64,000 nucleotides of DNA from Corythucha ciliata. Taxonomy: Eukaryota; Arthropoda; Insecta; Hemiptera; Tingidae. The notes below the pieces were generated by a model. It was not told where the DNA came from. It ran no database searches and worked only from the letters and a program-made list of their open reading frames with translations. Numbering within the stretch: position 1 is the first letter of the stretch; each line of letters starts with the position of its first letter. The position numbers and the translations under genes are program-made. The stretch lies in assembly GCA_038030265.1 (NCBI GenBank), contig CM075941.1:16430001-16494000 (forward strand). The letters are read 5' to 3'. Below, one piece after another: positions 37,801-50,719 of the stretch.

Positions 37801-38925
37801 ACCACCGCAACTGTCTTTTTATTTCACGACCCAACCTTATAAAGTTGACGTGACCGCCTGCGGATTCGTGCTCATCGGTCTGAATAAATCCTACAAATCC
37901 TCTGGAATACCTTAAACACGCTGTATATTTTCTTCAAGTTAACCCCCCCCCCCTTTTCATTTTATCACGAAATAAATTCCCTTCTCTCGATTTTCGCATC
38001 TGTTTGTTGAAAGTTTAATTCCACTCTTTGGAATAAGGGTTGAGAAGCCACAATATATAATAGCGTTGTTCTTCGGGACTACCCATCCCCTATCCCACCA
38101 CAACCAAGGAGGGAAATAACAGCAAACATGGGCAAAAACTATTATAATAATGCTAGCTTTAAAAAAAAAAAAAAAAAACATTAAAAAAACAACAAGGAAA
38201 ATAGTGGAACTTATCCGGCACCAGAACAACAGCTCTGTCTTACTGACCCAGGAGCGCAAGTGAGAGGCCGCCGAGATGCCTTAACTGTTCTCCAACCGTG
38301 ACAGTCTTTATGGCGGCGGGTTTTAAAGCAAAAAAACGGCGGGGCTGCTTCAGTATTTTTTGAGTTAACATGGTTAGGCACAATTTGAATAATAAAAAGA
38401 AGGTAAATTTGTATCCTCAGAAGGAAGAAAATTACTCTTTTTTTGTAACAAGTCTCCCTCCCGTGGTTCTTATACGTTTTAGAGTACCTACTACTGATCT
38501 GAGCAACCCTTCTTAATTAAACTTTTACTTTTTCGACCTAATAAGGAAATGAAACTCAATTTATATTCCCGTGTCCTGTATTCGAATAAAGTATAATAAG
38601 GGGACCGTTATAAAATATAATTTATTTACGCCTCATTACCCTTTTTCTTCAGGTTGCATCCAATTTTCTAAGGCATAGTTTAGGCGACACACAAAAAAAG
38701 GGGGTTTAAGGCTGATACCGTACTTTGTTTAAACTAGCATAACGGAGGCGTTTGATATAATTTCGTGAAATTGCCAGCAGAGCAGGACAGGAGAGTTCGC
38801 ACATCTGTCGAATATACACACATAGATAAACGCATAAATGTCATCACTTAACAGAGGACTTCGAATGGAACTGAACAAACCCGGATCGTAATCGTGCATG
38901 ATAGGTGTGAACCGGCTTTAACCCT
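34801..38925. other. Intron sequence with a CT microsatellite, no gene seen
   Basis: (CT)11 at 36929-36950; a C8-9 tract near 37191; A-run at about 38161-38178. Otherwise AT-rich DNA without a recognised exon. Confidence 0.45.
36929..36950. repeat. (CT)11 microsatellite
   Basis: Perfect CT dinucleotide run in the 40-kb intron. Confidence 0.9.
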
Positions 38926-40575
38926 CTGGTGTATTTTAGGCTTGTCTCACCAGCTCTGCCGAAGTTGCACTAAAACCTATTAAACCCAGCGGCTTTGGCT
39001 CGCCCAAAAACTAAATTTAGCTTGTACGGCTACTTGAAACAGCCAATTATGGCCGGATTTCACTACTCTAAAATCATTTTGCGGACTCGTTACCGCTGCC
39101 TACATTAAAAATAAATAATTATTTAAATTTGAAAAACACATTTTCGCTGGGTTTACTCATCTAGAATAAAAAGTTAACGGCTTTGGCTAGCACAAAACCA
39201 AAGTACACGGTACACAGGTTTAACTCTTCAAAACGGTCATTTTGGCAGATTTCACTCCTTTGCAAATAGTTTCACAGAATTGTCTCTTGATTCCCACAAC
39301 AATCACTTTGGCGGGGTTTGGCTCACCGGTAATACTAAATTCCACGAGTTAGAAACATTCAAAAAACCAACTTTCGAGGCTTTGGACAAGTTTAGTTTTA
39401 GGGACTTGGTAGCTGGCAGGCTGACCTATCAGAAAGATCATGAAGCTATGGACCTCCCCCAAAAACTAATAAAAACGAAATTTTCCTCCAGAAAAATACA
39501 TTTCTCCTCAAAAATGGCCGTTTTTCTTCGGGAAATCCAGGGGAACTGGCAATTTTTTCTAGAAATTGACAATTTCCCCCGGGTCCTAACTATTAATCGA
39601 GCGAGAAACTGGATGTTTAGTCCATGATCCATAAGCAATCCGGACTAGGATGTGATTGGCCTTGGCATAAGACCGGGTTTTCATGAAATTTGTCCGTAGA
39701 ACTTATGATTTTACTCCCAAAGATTCTATGGGGAAAGTTGGTTATATGACCAAGTGCCAATAAGAAACGGCAAAATTTGGTTTCCAATAGCCAAACAACT
39801 TGTAACTTTCCGACGCAAACTTGTTATTCAGCACATTAACTGCCAGTTCAATCCCAGTAACAAAATATTCGACATTTTCTGGTCCCAAAACTATCATAAA
39901 GACAAACTTAGCACCACAAATTCACAATTTTGAAGAAACACTTAAAGATTTCCGTCACGATATCTTGTTTTTCTCAATTTTGATTCTTTGGTTCAGAAAC
40001 CGTTCAATTCAGACCAATATTACGAATGCACGACTATAAAAATTACACATAAATTCGTAATTTCGGTTGTACGGATTCGACATTTTGACCCCCATGCCGC
40101 AGATTTGGCACTTAAAGAAATATATCTCTCGGGTTAGGCTTTGAAATTCAAATTTGGCTGACTAATTTCTCTCACAAAACCCAATTTCGTATGTTTTACT
40201 CACTCAGAGTTACGCAGGGTTGACTCACTAAAGCAAATGGCACAAAAGCCATTTAATGGGTTTTGGACCTTTCAAAGATGCAATTCCGCTGGTTGGGACT
40301 CTTGCGAAGTCCAAATACAGCTCATTTGGCGTTTATAGAACCCAATTTCGCCGTTTTGATTAATTAAATAACCAATGTCAACTTTGACTCCTAATAACAA
40401 ACATATTTCACCGGTTTGGATCATTCAAAAACTTTCGCGGGGTTGGCTCCCTGAAAAAGCCAAATTCACTGATCACAGGTTTGGCCAGTTGGCCTACTCG
40501 AAAAGCCAATTTAGTGGTTCCGACTCTTTCAGAAACGAAATTTGGTTTTGGATTTGGGGTTGGATCATTCGAGAC
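38926..40575 (+). repeat. Type I minisatellite array, plus form
   Basis: About 1.6 kb of units such as GGCTCACC..AATA..AAATTCCACGAG and GGTTTGGCCAGTTGG; strongly diverged with insertions of other sequence near 39450-39700. Confidence 0.7.
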
Positions 40576-40778
40576 CCGTTCGCCGTTCGGCTGCGTTATT
40601 CAAGAGTGAGGGAGAAAAGAGGCCGTATGAAAGCGCTGCAACGGTGTGGTTGCCGCCAGAGGAGCCTGCCCCTATTGCACCCTATAAGATACTTCACTGT
40701 CCTATTGGTTAGCTGAGAAAGAGCGGAGGGCTTCTGCCTCTGAGAAAAAGGGACATTTGAATAATCTTTTGTTATTAA

Positions 40779-40866
40779 TGCATGCATAAAGCTGTAGCCG
40801 TAGGAGACTACATTGTCTGTCTTCCCTTGTTAAGGTGCGTCAATAACGAACCATCTTCAGCGTTTG
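40779..40866. mobile_element. Truncated family P palindromic element (copy 2)
   Basis: Begins TGCATGCATAAAGCTGTAGC and keeps CCGTAGGAG.CTACATTGTC, CTTCCCTTGTTAAGGTGCGT and the spacer motif CCATCTTCAGCG. The matching right arm is absent, so this is half an element, joined to unrelated sequence near 40867. Confidence 0.75.
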
Positions 40867-43573
40867 GAATTGGAAGTACGATCATACTAACAATATCAAA
40901 TCTTGTTATTCTTTTTTGATGTGCACATTGAAGGTGTTTATGGTGATCGACGAGGGCTCCCGGATTGTGGGGGCGCAGTGAGAACTGAGCAGTGGCATTG
41001 GTGGTGAGCTTTATGAGAGAGATGGCTGACCAACTCCACCAGCCAGGGGCCCCCTGCAATGTGACCCGCGTGTGCACTGCCTTGAAGGGAGCAAAACGGA
41101 GAGTTTTGCATTGTTTTGGGCTTCAGCTGATCTTCTCGACTCCACATCGGACCAGCGAGGTCCACCTGCATTGATTGTCTGCCTGGGACTTCAGTCATGT
41201 CGAGTACGCGGCCAAACGTCCCCAGGAACATTTGTGCGTCCCCTAAAACGGGTCACGTCACGGCAAAACGTTGGAGTCAAAGCGAAAACACCTTCTTCTG
41301 AGCGAAAATTCGCCTCGAATTTCGGACTCCCCATGTCGATAAATTCTATTTCTATTTATCTATTTCTATTATCTATTATTCGTCTATTTTCAATGCTTGA
41401 CGATTTTGGCCAAGCTAGCAAAATAAGTCGCTCAAACGATTTTCACGTCATTTTTCAAAGAGCCGATTTCATTTTTCGATTCAAGCCGGACGTGCCGCAT
41501 CTGGCACGATTCAAGCCGGTCATTTTTCGCATAAGTCCGGAGCGGTCCAGCGAGGACCGCGTACGTCCCTCCGCATCTTCGTTGTAGGCGAGCTTTTTTT
41601 CCTCAACCCCCCCCCCCCACCTTTAGTAGTCGTGGATCTGCACCTGGCTCATCATGCCCAAGCTTTCCATTAATATCGGGGGGGGGGGGGGCGACAAGTT
41701 TCGCCGTTTTACCTTGAGAAACAGGAAAAAATCATCCCAAACAAATGGTTTGCATCCACTGGAAAATCACCGAATTGTCCAACGTTCCCAGCACTAACCC
41801 TCACGGAAGTAGCACTTTTTTGCAGCAGTTGATGTCTGAGGATGCAGCGGGCCGAGACTGTGCCCATACAACCCGAATGAGAGCTTTTCCTGTATGACCT
41901 ACTAAGGGAGGGGGGGTTGCTGTACGCTCTTTTGACAACCCTCAGACCTCCGGCGGTATTTCATTTCAAGGCCTCCTAAAATACCAACTTTGGTTCTTCA
42001 GTTACCAGACACCAATGCCTTTACAGAAGCCTTTTGAGCTTCTTAAATCCAAATGTTGATGTTACTAAATTGAGTTCATATTTCAAAGAAATTCATACAA
42101 CTGAAACGTTGGGCGTTCGGGGCGGGGGATAAAACTCTCAAAGATTGATATCTCCGTCAATGCAGAATATATGCCTCACATTCCACTCGTCCACCGTCCG
42201 TTGAGAACCCTTGAAGTTCAATCGACTTTATTTATGGTTCGTGTAACACGGGTAATTAAAAGTACGTTTCTTTCTTCTGCTAGCTTGGTATACGTCAAAC
42301 GAAGCGCAACCGAGCTCGTAAGTTCCAACGGATATGATGATTCGAACTCAAGCGAATTTTAAGCTATAGTGACTCTGCGTGCAGGATGGAATTCGTTATG
42401 AAACAATTATTTTAGCGAATAATAACATTGATGTTATTATGATTATTCCTACTTATAGTACTGTTTCATAATCAGGGAGTTTTAATTTTATTTATCTTAG
42501 CATATCAAGATCTCTATGGCTATTTCATGCACATGGTCATCGCAGACCACTTCAGTTTCCGGTATGGTATGGTGGGGGGTCTGAGTTCTGCTTTGCAAAC
42601 TTCCGAAAGCTCAACCAAACTTGCCATCTACACTCGCATTTACACCCCTTACTCTCTCACCATTCATAGCGCAAAAAAAAACACTAAGGAAACCCCCTTG
42701 ACGGAAGTGTATCACACGCCCCCTGAATCATTCGATCTAGCGAAAGCCTCCAGTGCACTGTTTCTACGAATATTACCAATCAGAGAAACAATGGCTACGA
42801 ACATAGCTAGAGGTCATAATGTCCCCCCTAGGCTTCTTATCACGAAAAATCAAGGATGCTTGTATATCCCTCTCACCATAACATACTATATGGTAGTAAC
42901 TACCGGAGGCATTCATCAGGGTAAATTAATTTTTCGTGCCAACAATTGCCAGGGCGTGCACTTCATATTGTTGTTTTTGAAATGTCATTCACGGTTTTAC
43001 GCAATAAGAATGAGACCGGTGGCCCCTTCGAATAAGAAATAAAAAGTGCGCGGCGAGTACTTCGGCCTTTATGCCAGTCTCTTCCTTATTTCTAGCGCAT
43101 TAACTTAACTGAAAGTCCACACGCACTTTTTTGACGGCAGCTTGAACGAGGTGTTTTCTCATGAAGGATTCATGATTTCGGTTTCAGTTGCCGAAGTGTA
43201 ATTATAAAACGCGTGTTCGCGGTTTTTTTAAAGTTCTCTCTTAAAACTTTAAGTGCGAGGGGAGTTTCTGTTACGTGTTTTACTTGTCGAGTAATTTCAT
43301 TTCGCCTTAAAAATCCTGTTATATAATTAGTATCCTACAACTAATGATTATATCTGCCCTCGTATACTTTTGCCATGATCTGCGAACGTCAGACACTTAT
43401 AATTCCGTCAATGACCCGCCGACAGCCACTTTAAAAGGCACATAAGTCGGTTATTTCCTTCTTCTTTTTTTTTATGAACAGGTTGTTTTAGCCATTAACC
43501 TACACATTTGAGACTGCTAGACTCCCCCACCCCCACCAACGAAATTCCAAACCCGCAGTTTAGATGGTGTTTC
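40867..43573. other. Intron sequence, no gene seen
   Basis: Contains a TCTATTTCTATTATCTA-rich patch at about 41340-41400, C12 at 41607-41618 and G14 at 41678-41691. Two 171-codon open frames (41072-41587 and 42527-43042, plus strand) show no recognisable domain or splice context. Confidence 0.4.
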
Positions 43574-43581
43574 CCCAGACG
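43574..43581. repeat. Left target-site duplication of hAT-like copy 2
   Basis: CCCAGACG, repeated exactly at 44677-44684. Confidence 0.8.
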
Positions 43582-44676
43582 CATTGGCGGATACAAGGGG
43601 AGGAGGAGGGGCGGTCGCCTCCCCCCGTAGGAACAGAAAAAAAGTACCTGGGAAACTATAAATTTGCTTGAAACCGATAAAATAAACTCAGATCTGGAGT
43701 TTAAAACGATCTTTGAAGAAAAATAATCATTTTTGAACTCATTATCTATTGAAAGTATCTATTGAGGTTTAATAAATCAAATTCCATCCTTTGAGACACA
43801 ATTGGGCCCTGAAAATCTGTTTCAGCGGAGATTTTTTTGGAGAGTTGTTTTTGTAGCAGAAGAAATGGACAACTTTTTCGGATTCAGAACAAACAGAAAA
43901 TACAGCAGATTTGACAGTATAAACGTTGAATCACTGAGACAAAGAATTATTCGCGACTGTCGCTAGAATTCTGAAAATCCTGACAACCTTTTCCGCTCAG
44001 TGAGCTCCAGAAAAAATCACCTTTCTTTGATGTACGTGAATAATAGAAGATTTCGAAACCGAAGAAATTTTGCAGCGCTTTGCAAAAATCTCAAGCAATT
44101 TGGAATTAGCGCTATCTTGATTTTTTGTGATTTAAGCCCTGTTCACACGATGCAATTTTTGAAGCTATATTGCATGCTGGTTTTTTAAAAACATACATAT
44201 CGTCGGCTAAGGCGTGATACCTCGTATGTCCAAAAACCAAACTTGACAGGAGAACAAAAAATCATTTTAAAAATCCCTATTTGTAGATTAATTTCAAATT
44301 TTTGGCAATTCTCCCATAAAAAATTATATTGTTCATCTTGAAAACAAAATTTATGATAATCAAGTTAGATATAGTATAACGAAAAATTTGATATCAAAAC
44401 CTATTTTTCGCCAAATTGTCACTTACGAGGCATCACGCCTTAGCCGACGATATGTTCCTTGGTAGTGACCGAATGTTTTTGAAAAACCAGCCTGCAATTT
44501 AGCTTCAAACATTGCATCGTGTGAACAAGGCTTCATGAGAATCATAATAAAATTCATTGCTGTGCTTTACGATAACATTTGTCATTCAATCGAGTTCCGC
44601 CAATAACCCCCCCCCCCCTACATGGATTTCTTGTGAAAAACCGCCCCTCCATACAGGATGGCTGGATCCACCTATG
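43582..44676. mobile_element. Non-autonomous hAT-like DNA transposon (copy 2)
   Basis: The left end reads CATTGGCGGATAC and the right end, inward on the minus strand, CATAGGTGGATCC. Flanks are identical 8-bp duplications, CCCAGACG at 43574-43581 and 44677-44684. Both ends run into G/C-rich tracts, including C12 at 44607-44618. No transposase frame is visible in the 1.1-kb body. A 400-bp inverted-repeat element is nested inside. Confidence 0.82.
44134..44533. mobile_element. Inverted-repeat element nested in hAT-like copy 2
   Basis: Left arm 44134-44225 and right arm 44424-44533 are inverted copies: AAGCCCTGTTCACACGATGC faces GCATCGTGTGAACAAGGCTT, and CGTCGGCTAAGGCGTGAT faces ATCACGCCTTAGCCGACG. 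The right arm has about 18 extra bases. The 200-bp centre is AT-rich without a reading frame. The target duplication is not clear. It resembles a MITE. Confidence 0.82.
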
Positions 44677-44684
44677 CCCAGACG

Positions 44685-46744
44685 CGCGTTAAAGCCGTAT
44701 AATGAGGACCGTTAATGAACAAACAGTTCGCCCACTTTCTAGGATTATGAATTCATCAGTTATTGTCCTTTATTTTGGTATTCAAAAGAAAGTGTGAAAC
44801 TGACACTTTCGTGAGAACATTATGGTTTTATGAACAAAGTATCGCATCCTCTCGCCTAACCTGATCGCTGAATGGGCATTTCTCCTGTTAGCCTTAAAGG
44901 TTTACACGACAGTTTATAAATCTTGAAAAGATGCACACATAATGGCTATTCAGTCGCAACCCCGATCGCGGCATGAAAAATGCTATTCTAAAGGTAAATT
45001 AGAACCGGTTTTTGCTGTTCGACAAGGTCTAGACAATCAAAAAAACTGTTCCAGGACTGCCTAGTTTAAGGGGGCAAAAGACAAGGGAAAAAACAACTTT
45101 CTTAGCCTTTCTCAATTTTCCATTTAATGGAATCTCCGCGTTTTCACCAGCCGGTGTAACAAAACACTGTACAAAGTCATTCTCTCCTTTAGAACTATTC
45201 AAATGGACAGTTTAAAGAATCTCTAATAGAAGGCCGTGAGAATCATAAAAACGGTTTAAAAAAACAGGGAACAAATTGGATAGGTACATCAATGGTACAA
45301 ATTCGAATAGTTACTATCAACCTCAATGCACACCGAGTCATGCAAAATAGAAAACGCCTACATGAAAACTCATGAGGGAGCGTGCTGTTCTACTAAAAAC
45401 AAAGTCGATAAGAATCGCAATTAATCCCGTTCACTTTTTTTTTTATTTGCAGTGCTTTCACTCTCTCGTTTATTGTTTGGTGTAAATGCTAAGAGTTGAA
45501 TAAGAGAAAAACAAACGAGGAACAAAAGCGAAGGACAACAATCGTCGCAGTAATTTATTCTGGGGGCCATAAAAGAAAAAAAATTGTTGCTTTACTGCCC
45601 ATTTACTTTCTAGGAATGTTTTCTTAATAAGGTTCGTACTGTTTGAAAAAAAAAAAATGAATACCAAAATTATAAGCCACCACGGGATTTTCCCTCAGAA
45701 AGAGAGGATCCGGGGGCATTGAATCGGATGCTCCCCCCCTCCGTTTATTGAAATTAGGAAATAATAGCCCCCTCCCCGCAACCAATATTTGCTTGTTAGC
45801 GTCGTGAGCTGTTTGTTCAGCTGAATTGACGTCCCGACAAAAAAAAAATGGGACATTTAGGGTAGAAATGGTGAAATAAAAAAAAGAAGGAACCACTCGA
45901 CAAACTTCGGGAAATGACCAAAATTATTCGCACATGGGAAGGGGGCAGGGGGTAAACCGTGACTGAAAAGAGTGAAAGCGGAAATATTTTGTAATTTCTT
46001 ATCTAAGATCCCCCCTGTCAGCCCACCATGAAAATTGTCTTTAATTAGAGTTGTTAGAAAAGAAACACAACTAGGGTGAAATTAAGTTGTTAAGGGTGCG
46101 AATGATTACTGTTATCAAGTTTAACGCTGATTTTTCGCTGTTTTGTGATGGTAAAGAGTATTTGTCGCTGGAATAGAAACAATCGTACAAAATTGGAAAT
46201 GAACTGCCCTACAAAAGCCAGGGACCAGGTGTACGACTCTTAGAAGGGGAGAGAGCATGCAGAGCACTACTCCCTGACTCTTCGGGATACCTTATCGAGG
46301 TTGAAGACTTAAAGAGTCCAATGGCTTTTTGAACTTAACGAGGAGAAGTCGTCTTGCGTCTTCGCTGATTGTTCCCCTCGGACAACAATCGAAGGCCCTC
46401 ATCGCCGCTACCTTTTTTTACGGCACCCCTCAACCCCCCAACCACACTATTTTATTTTCGCTCTGAGTTTTTTTAATTAACTAGCGATAGAAGAGTCCTT
46501 TTTACTTTTTTTTTAATCACCTTTTTTCTATCGCTCTCTCTTCTACTCTACAGTACACCCGTGAATAATTCACCCTTTGGGCGGGTGCTGCAGTTCTTTG
46601 TCCTCTCCCTCCTCACGGAGAGGCCAAAGCTTCCCTTCCGGAGTTCATGACCTCAACCCCCCCCCCCACACTAAACATACACACATTCGCGCTTCAAAAA
46701 CAGATTTCGCTGGAAAAATGACCGAATATGAAGCAAAAACTCAC
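44685..46744. other. Intron sequence up to exon G, no gene seen
   Basis: AT-rich with several A/T runs and a C-tract near 46658-46667. The right 30 bp hold the donor side of exon G. Confidence 0.45.
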
Positions 46745-46875
46745 CTCTTGCTCCCTTGCCTTCTCTGCTAACTCCTCGATCGTCCATTGTCGATTATGGC
46801 CAAGTTCAAGTTGCTTCAGTCTTTTTTCAGTCTCCTTAAACCATTTCCGAAGAACTCGAAATTCGTGTTCAACAT
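46745..46875 (-). CDS. Spectrin-repeat gene, exon G: helix A of second repeat
   Basis: A 131-bp exon flanked by a T-rich acceptor ending ttag and a donor gtgagt, phase 1 in and phase 0 out, coding residues 266-309. It reads DVEHEFRVLRKWFKETEKRL then KQLELGHNRQWTIEELAEKA. LRKWFKETEKRL is a spectrin-type helix A with the hallmark tryptophan. It joins exon F across an 11-kb intron and exon H across a 40-kb intron, both in matching phase. As a small exon marooned in repeat-rich DNA it would be easily missed by automatic annotation. Its conservation-like composition and clean splice sites argue that it is genuine. Confidence 0.82.
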
Positions 46876-48635
46876 CTAAAAAAAACAACAACAGATAACA
46901 CAAGAATTAGAATGACCGGAAGAAGAATGGATGATTTTAATTAATCGAATACCTAATAAAAACGGGAGGATTAATTAATCCCGCCAGAGGCGGTTCTATT
47001 GTTTTATTGGAATTAGTGAAGCAATGGGATGAGGGACGTAGTGAATGCTCATCGAAGCACAAGGAGAAATGTATAGTTTGAAGAACAATCAAAGCCAGGC
47101 ATTTCAATTGAGATGTACAGCCGAGTTGAAAGGAGCTTAAGTAAATTAACCACGAGGAATTTAAATCGGAGCGAAAGGTGAGGTTTGTCGAACTCCAGTG
47201 AAGAAAAAAAGGCATAAATGAGCGGGGCTGATACGCAAAGAGGATTCTTTCGTGAATGTTGGGGAAGGAGAAACAAATTTGACACTTTGAGATGTCCACT
47301 TCATTTCGAAATCCGTGTTGAAAAAGTTTAAGAGTAAAACGGCCTAGCTGGCAGCCAGGCATCCTCTTGACCATGCAGGCTTGTCCAGACATCGACTTCC
47401 ACTGAGTCAAAGGGCCTATTTTTATGACGTTATGAGTAATGCTAATGAGTCTCGCGATGTAAGTTATTGGCCGTGTCAGTGTTGACAACTGAGATCGTAT
47501 CGAGACAACGCTTGGCCTACCATCAATTGGTCCATGCGTCGGTGCCCCGCAGAGACCGGTAGGTAGCATGAACATCGTACCAAAATTATTTCTCTAAACG
47601 ACACTCCACCGGCCTTTAGACATTCTTACTAGGTACGCCCCAAATCATCACCTGGAATTTTTCGATCCTGGAACCCCGCCCCTTGACCGGCACCCTAAAA
47701 TTGGTGCTGAGAGCAAAGGTGGTATCAGATAAAACGCCTAACTCTGCAGGACCTTTCGCCCCTCGAAGCAAACAACCAACAACAAAAACAGGAGACGACG
47801 TATTTTCAAGCGGCTATTTTTAAGCCAGTACACACGCGCTGAGCCCACGGTGCTCGTAGATCGTCTGGTCGGGGGCTGTTGTCCGTACGGCAAACAAGAG
47901 ATAAAACAATCAATTCATTTGGGCGTATCACGATGAAGAAACTGTCGGGTTTGCGGGACAGTCAGCATCCATCAACAAGGGTAGCAGGAGTTGCAGCTGT
48001 TGCCCTCCCCCTCCCATCATAGAATCAAAAGTGAAGCCGAAGGAGGAAGCTGCCCACCCATCGATCGATCGATCGATAAGATCAGATTTTAGTGTCGTCG
48101 ACTACATTCTTACATTCACTCTTGCTACTCGCACAACAAAATTACGGTGGCCAGATGCAATAATAGCTTCCGAGGACGCCTACCACGAAAAAGTAGGACA
48201 CAACAGTAGCTAAAATCAAGTCAACAACGACTAATCGTAAATCGGTTTGATGTTGAAATAGTTGTTTACTCGACTAGGGAGCCGACCTGGTTTATGATAG
48301 CAATGTAACGGCTTCAGTGGCGTAACAAAGTGAGGAAGCACCCAAAGCGTAGCTTTAATTTCAACTACCCTCCCTCGTCGTAGGTATCCTTAATCAGCGA
48401 ATCAAAGGATTGTCAAGAAAATACAGATCAATTTAGTCCATTTGGCTGGGTGGCAACAACGTTCTGACAAACGATTCGACGAAGATTTCGGACAAACTCG
48501 TCAGAACAAATTTTCGTCAGAAATCGCACGCAAAGTAACCGTAGCCTTAGAATCAGCTTGTGAATCAGCTGTGAGCCAAAATTACGAACGAATTTTGAGT
48601 AAGCCTAATCCTCGAATTTCTTTTTTCATAAATTA
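46876..48635. other. Intron sequence right of exon G, one long unexplained open frame
   Basis: A minus-strand open frame runs 212 codons (46937-47575) without recognisable domain or heptad pattern; I do not call it a gene. (ATCG)4 microsatellite at 48060-48077. Otherwise nothing identified. Confidence 0.4.
48060..48077. repeat. (ATCG)4 microsatellite
   Basis: Four and a half ATCG units; short but perfect. Confidence 0.85.
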
Positions 48636-48639
48636 AAAT

Positions 48640-49030
48640 TAATTTTTCGAGCGAACCAGACATTTTAGAAACAGCTAATGCCTCGATTGAGTTGAAAGGT
48701 GCCAAATCCTAGAAATTAGGGTTCGAAAGAGTGAATGTCCACGAAATCAGGGAATGAAAGAGTCAATTCCACGAAGTTTGGGTTTTGAAAGAGCGAAATT
48801 CCCTAGAGTTGGAATTTGAACGAGCCGAATTAATGAAATTTAGTTTTGAAAGGGCGAAAAACCGCGAAACCGTGGTCTGTGTGAGCCATCATGACGAAAT
48901 TTCAGGTTTGAATAAGCCAAATGCAAGAATTTGGTATTCGAAAGAGCCAAATTAGTTTTTGAACTAGCCAAACCTGCGAAGCTGATTTCATCAAGAGGTA
49001 GATATAACCACAAAATCAGTTGTCACTGAA
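48640..49030 (-). repeat. Type I minisatellite array, reverse form
   Basis: Units of the form CACGAAATCAGG..GAAAGAGTCAATTC and GAAATTTAGTTTTGAAAGGGC, period about 30. Confidence 0.75.
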
Positions 49031-49369
49031 TTCAGTTGTTAGAAGCGTGAAAATTCAAATAAAGGGTGAATTTTTTTCGGAAGGCGTTTATGACGCGAAC
49101 ATGTTGGCTGGCTTGTTTCGAATGCCAAAAACTTCAAAAATCGTGTACCTATTTATTAACTTTTGGGTTATTTTACGAACGATCCCGATTTATACTCTTA
49201 TTTCCGAGTCCTTCCGGGTGTGCGACGGGAAGTATGACGCATAAGCCTAACGGATGGCTTGGGCGTCGCGTCAGCGGGCTTGCAAGCAGTGCCGGGGGTG
49301 CCGTGTCCTAAGGGGCGCGTCTCGTAAAATGAGGGGGAGGGAGAATGACCTAAGAAGCGCATTTGACTT

Positions 49370-50690
49370 TATGAATGTTTTAAAACTATAAAATAGCCAA
49401 AAATGGAATTTTTCAAATTTTAGCTACGAAATAGCGTTTTTATCCCATGTTAGCGATTTTTCTCAATTTTTGCCATGAATTTAAGTTTTCCTAGATTTTT
49501 GCAGAAAATGAGCGATTTTTACCTTTTCAGCAGTGAATTAGCAATTTTTCTCACTTTGAGCCTCAAGTATAGCGTTTTACGTTTATATCAGCCGCCTAAT
49601 TAGTGGGTCTTCCCAATATTGTCCGCAAATTATCGGTGTATGAACTATTTTTGCCCCATATTGACCATTTAAAAAAAAAAATTAGCTATGAACCGCTTTC
49701 CCTCAATTTTAGGCCCAAAGTTACCTTCAGAAACCACGGATTTCGGTTTTCCTAAATTTTAGCCGTGAGTCAGCGTTATTAATAAATTTTAGTCGGGAAT
49801 TAGCGTTTTTCTCAATTTTAGCAGAGAATTAACCGATTTTTTTCATTTTACGATTCGCGAATTACCGTTTTTTCTAGAATTCATCCGCAAAAATTATCAG
49901 ATTTTTCACGATTTTATCTGCAAATTAATTAGCGAATCTTTTCAGTTGTATCCGCGAAATAGGACTGTTCCATGTTTAGCCGTTAATAGCGCATTTTGTC
50001 AATTTCATAAGTGAATTAGCAATTGTTGTCAATTTTTCCTGTGGATTACCGTTTGTCCAGATTTCTGCAGCTAATTAGCCATTCTTCTTTTCAGTCATGA
50101 ATTAGCATTTTTAGAAAAATTAGCTGTGAATTGGTGACTTTTTATTTTTTTATCCGCGAATGGGCAATTTTTTGCAATTTCAGTTGCGAATTTGCATTTT
50201 TTCTCAATTTTAGCCCCGAATTAGCGTGTTTTGTCTATTGTGCGACCGTAGCGGGTTCTCTTACTTTTTCTAAGCCTTTTTTGCTTTTTAGCGCTCACAG
50301 AAAACCAAAAACCGGGCCGCGTCTCAATTTTACCAAAAATGGACAGCAAATTAGCGTTTTTCGTTCATTGTAGCCATAAAGTGGCATCTATACACCGGGA
50401 ATCAGCGATTTTTTCTCAATTTCGGTCTGGACGTTTCATCGGCACACCGCGAATGAACCCTATTCAACAGATTTGCCCATGAATATTAGCGCTTTTTTTC
50501 CAACTTTTTGCTGCGTACTCGGCCGCAGGAACAGCATACTAGTGCGTCTTCTCGTCTTTATCCGCTTAAGGGCCTAAATAACTGGGGAGCAGCGCATTTT
50601 CTCTATTTTAGCCGCGAACTTACCCCCGGAAGGCCGCATTTTCTCTTAATTTGAGCCTTCAGAATAGAGCTTTTGTGGGTTACATCGAAT
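49370..50690 (+). repeat. Type II minisatellite array, plus form
   Basis: Copies of TTTTTCTCAATTTTAGC.GCGAATTAGCG at about 29-bp spacing, clear at 49780-50000 and 50190-50230. Confidence 0.85.
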
Positions 50691-50719
50691 ATTCAGATAA
50701 ACTATTTGCTGACCACCTG

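Noticed and set aside
41072..41587. 171-codon plus-strand open frame
   Set aside because: Covers a TCTATT-rich patch and array-flanking sequence; overlapping frames on the other strand are equally open; no domain seen.
41607..41691. Third hAT-like end near GTGGATCTGCACCTG between C and G tracts
   Set aside because: Resembles a GGCGGATC-type end but has no partner end with an 8-bp duplication.
42527..43042. 171-codon plus-strand open frame
   Set aside because: No recognisable domain, no splice context, composition like surrounding intron.
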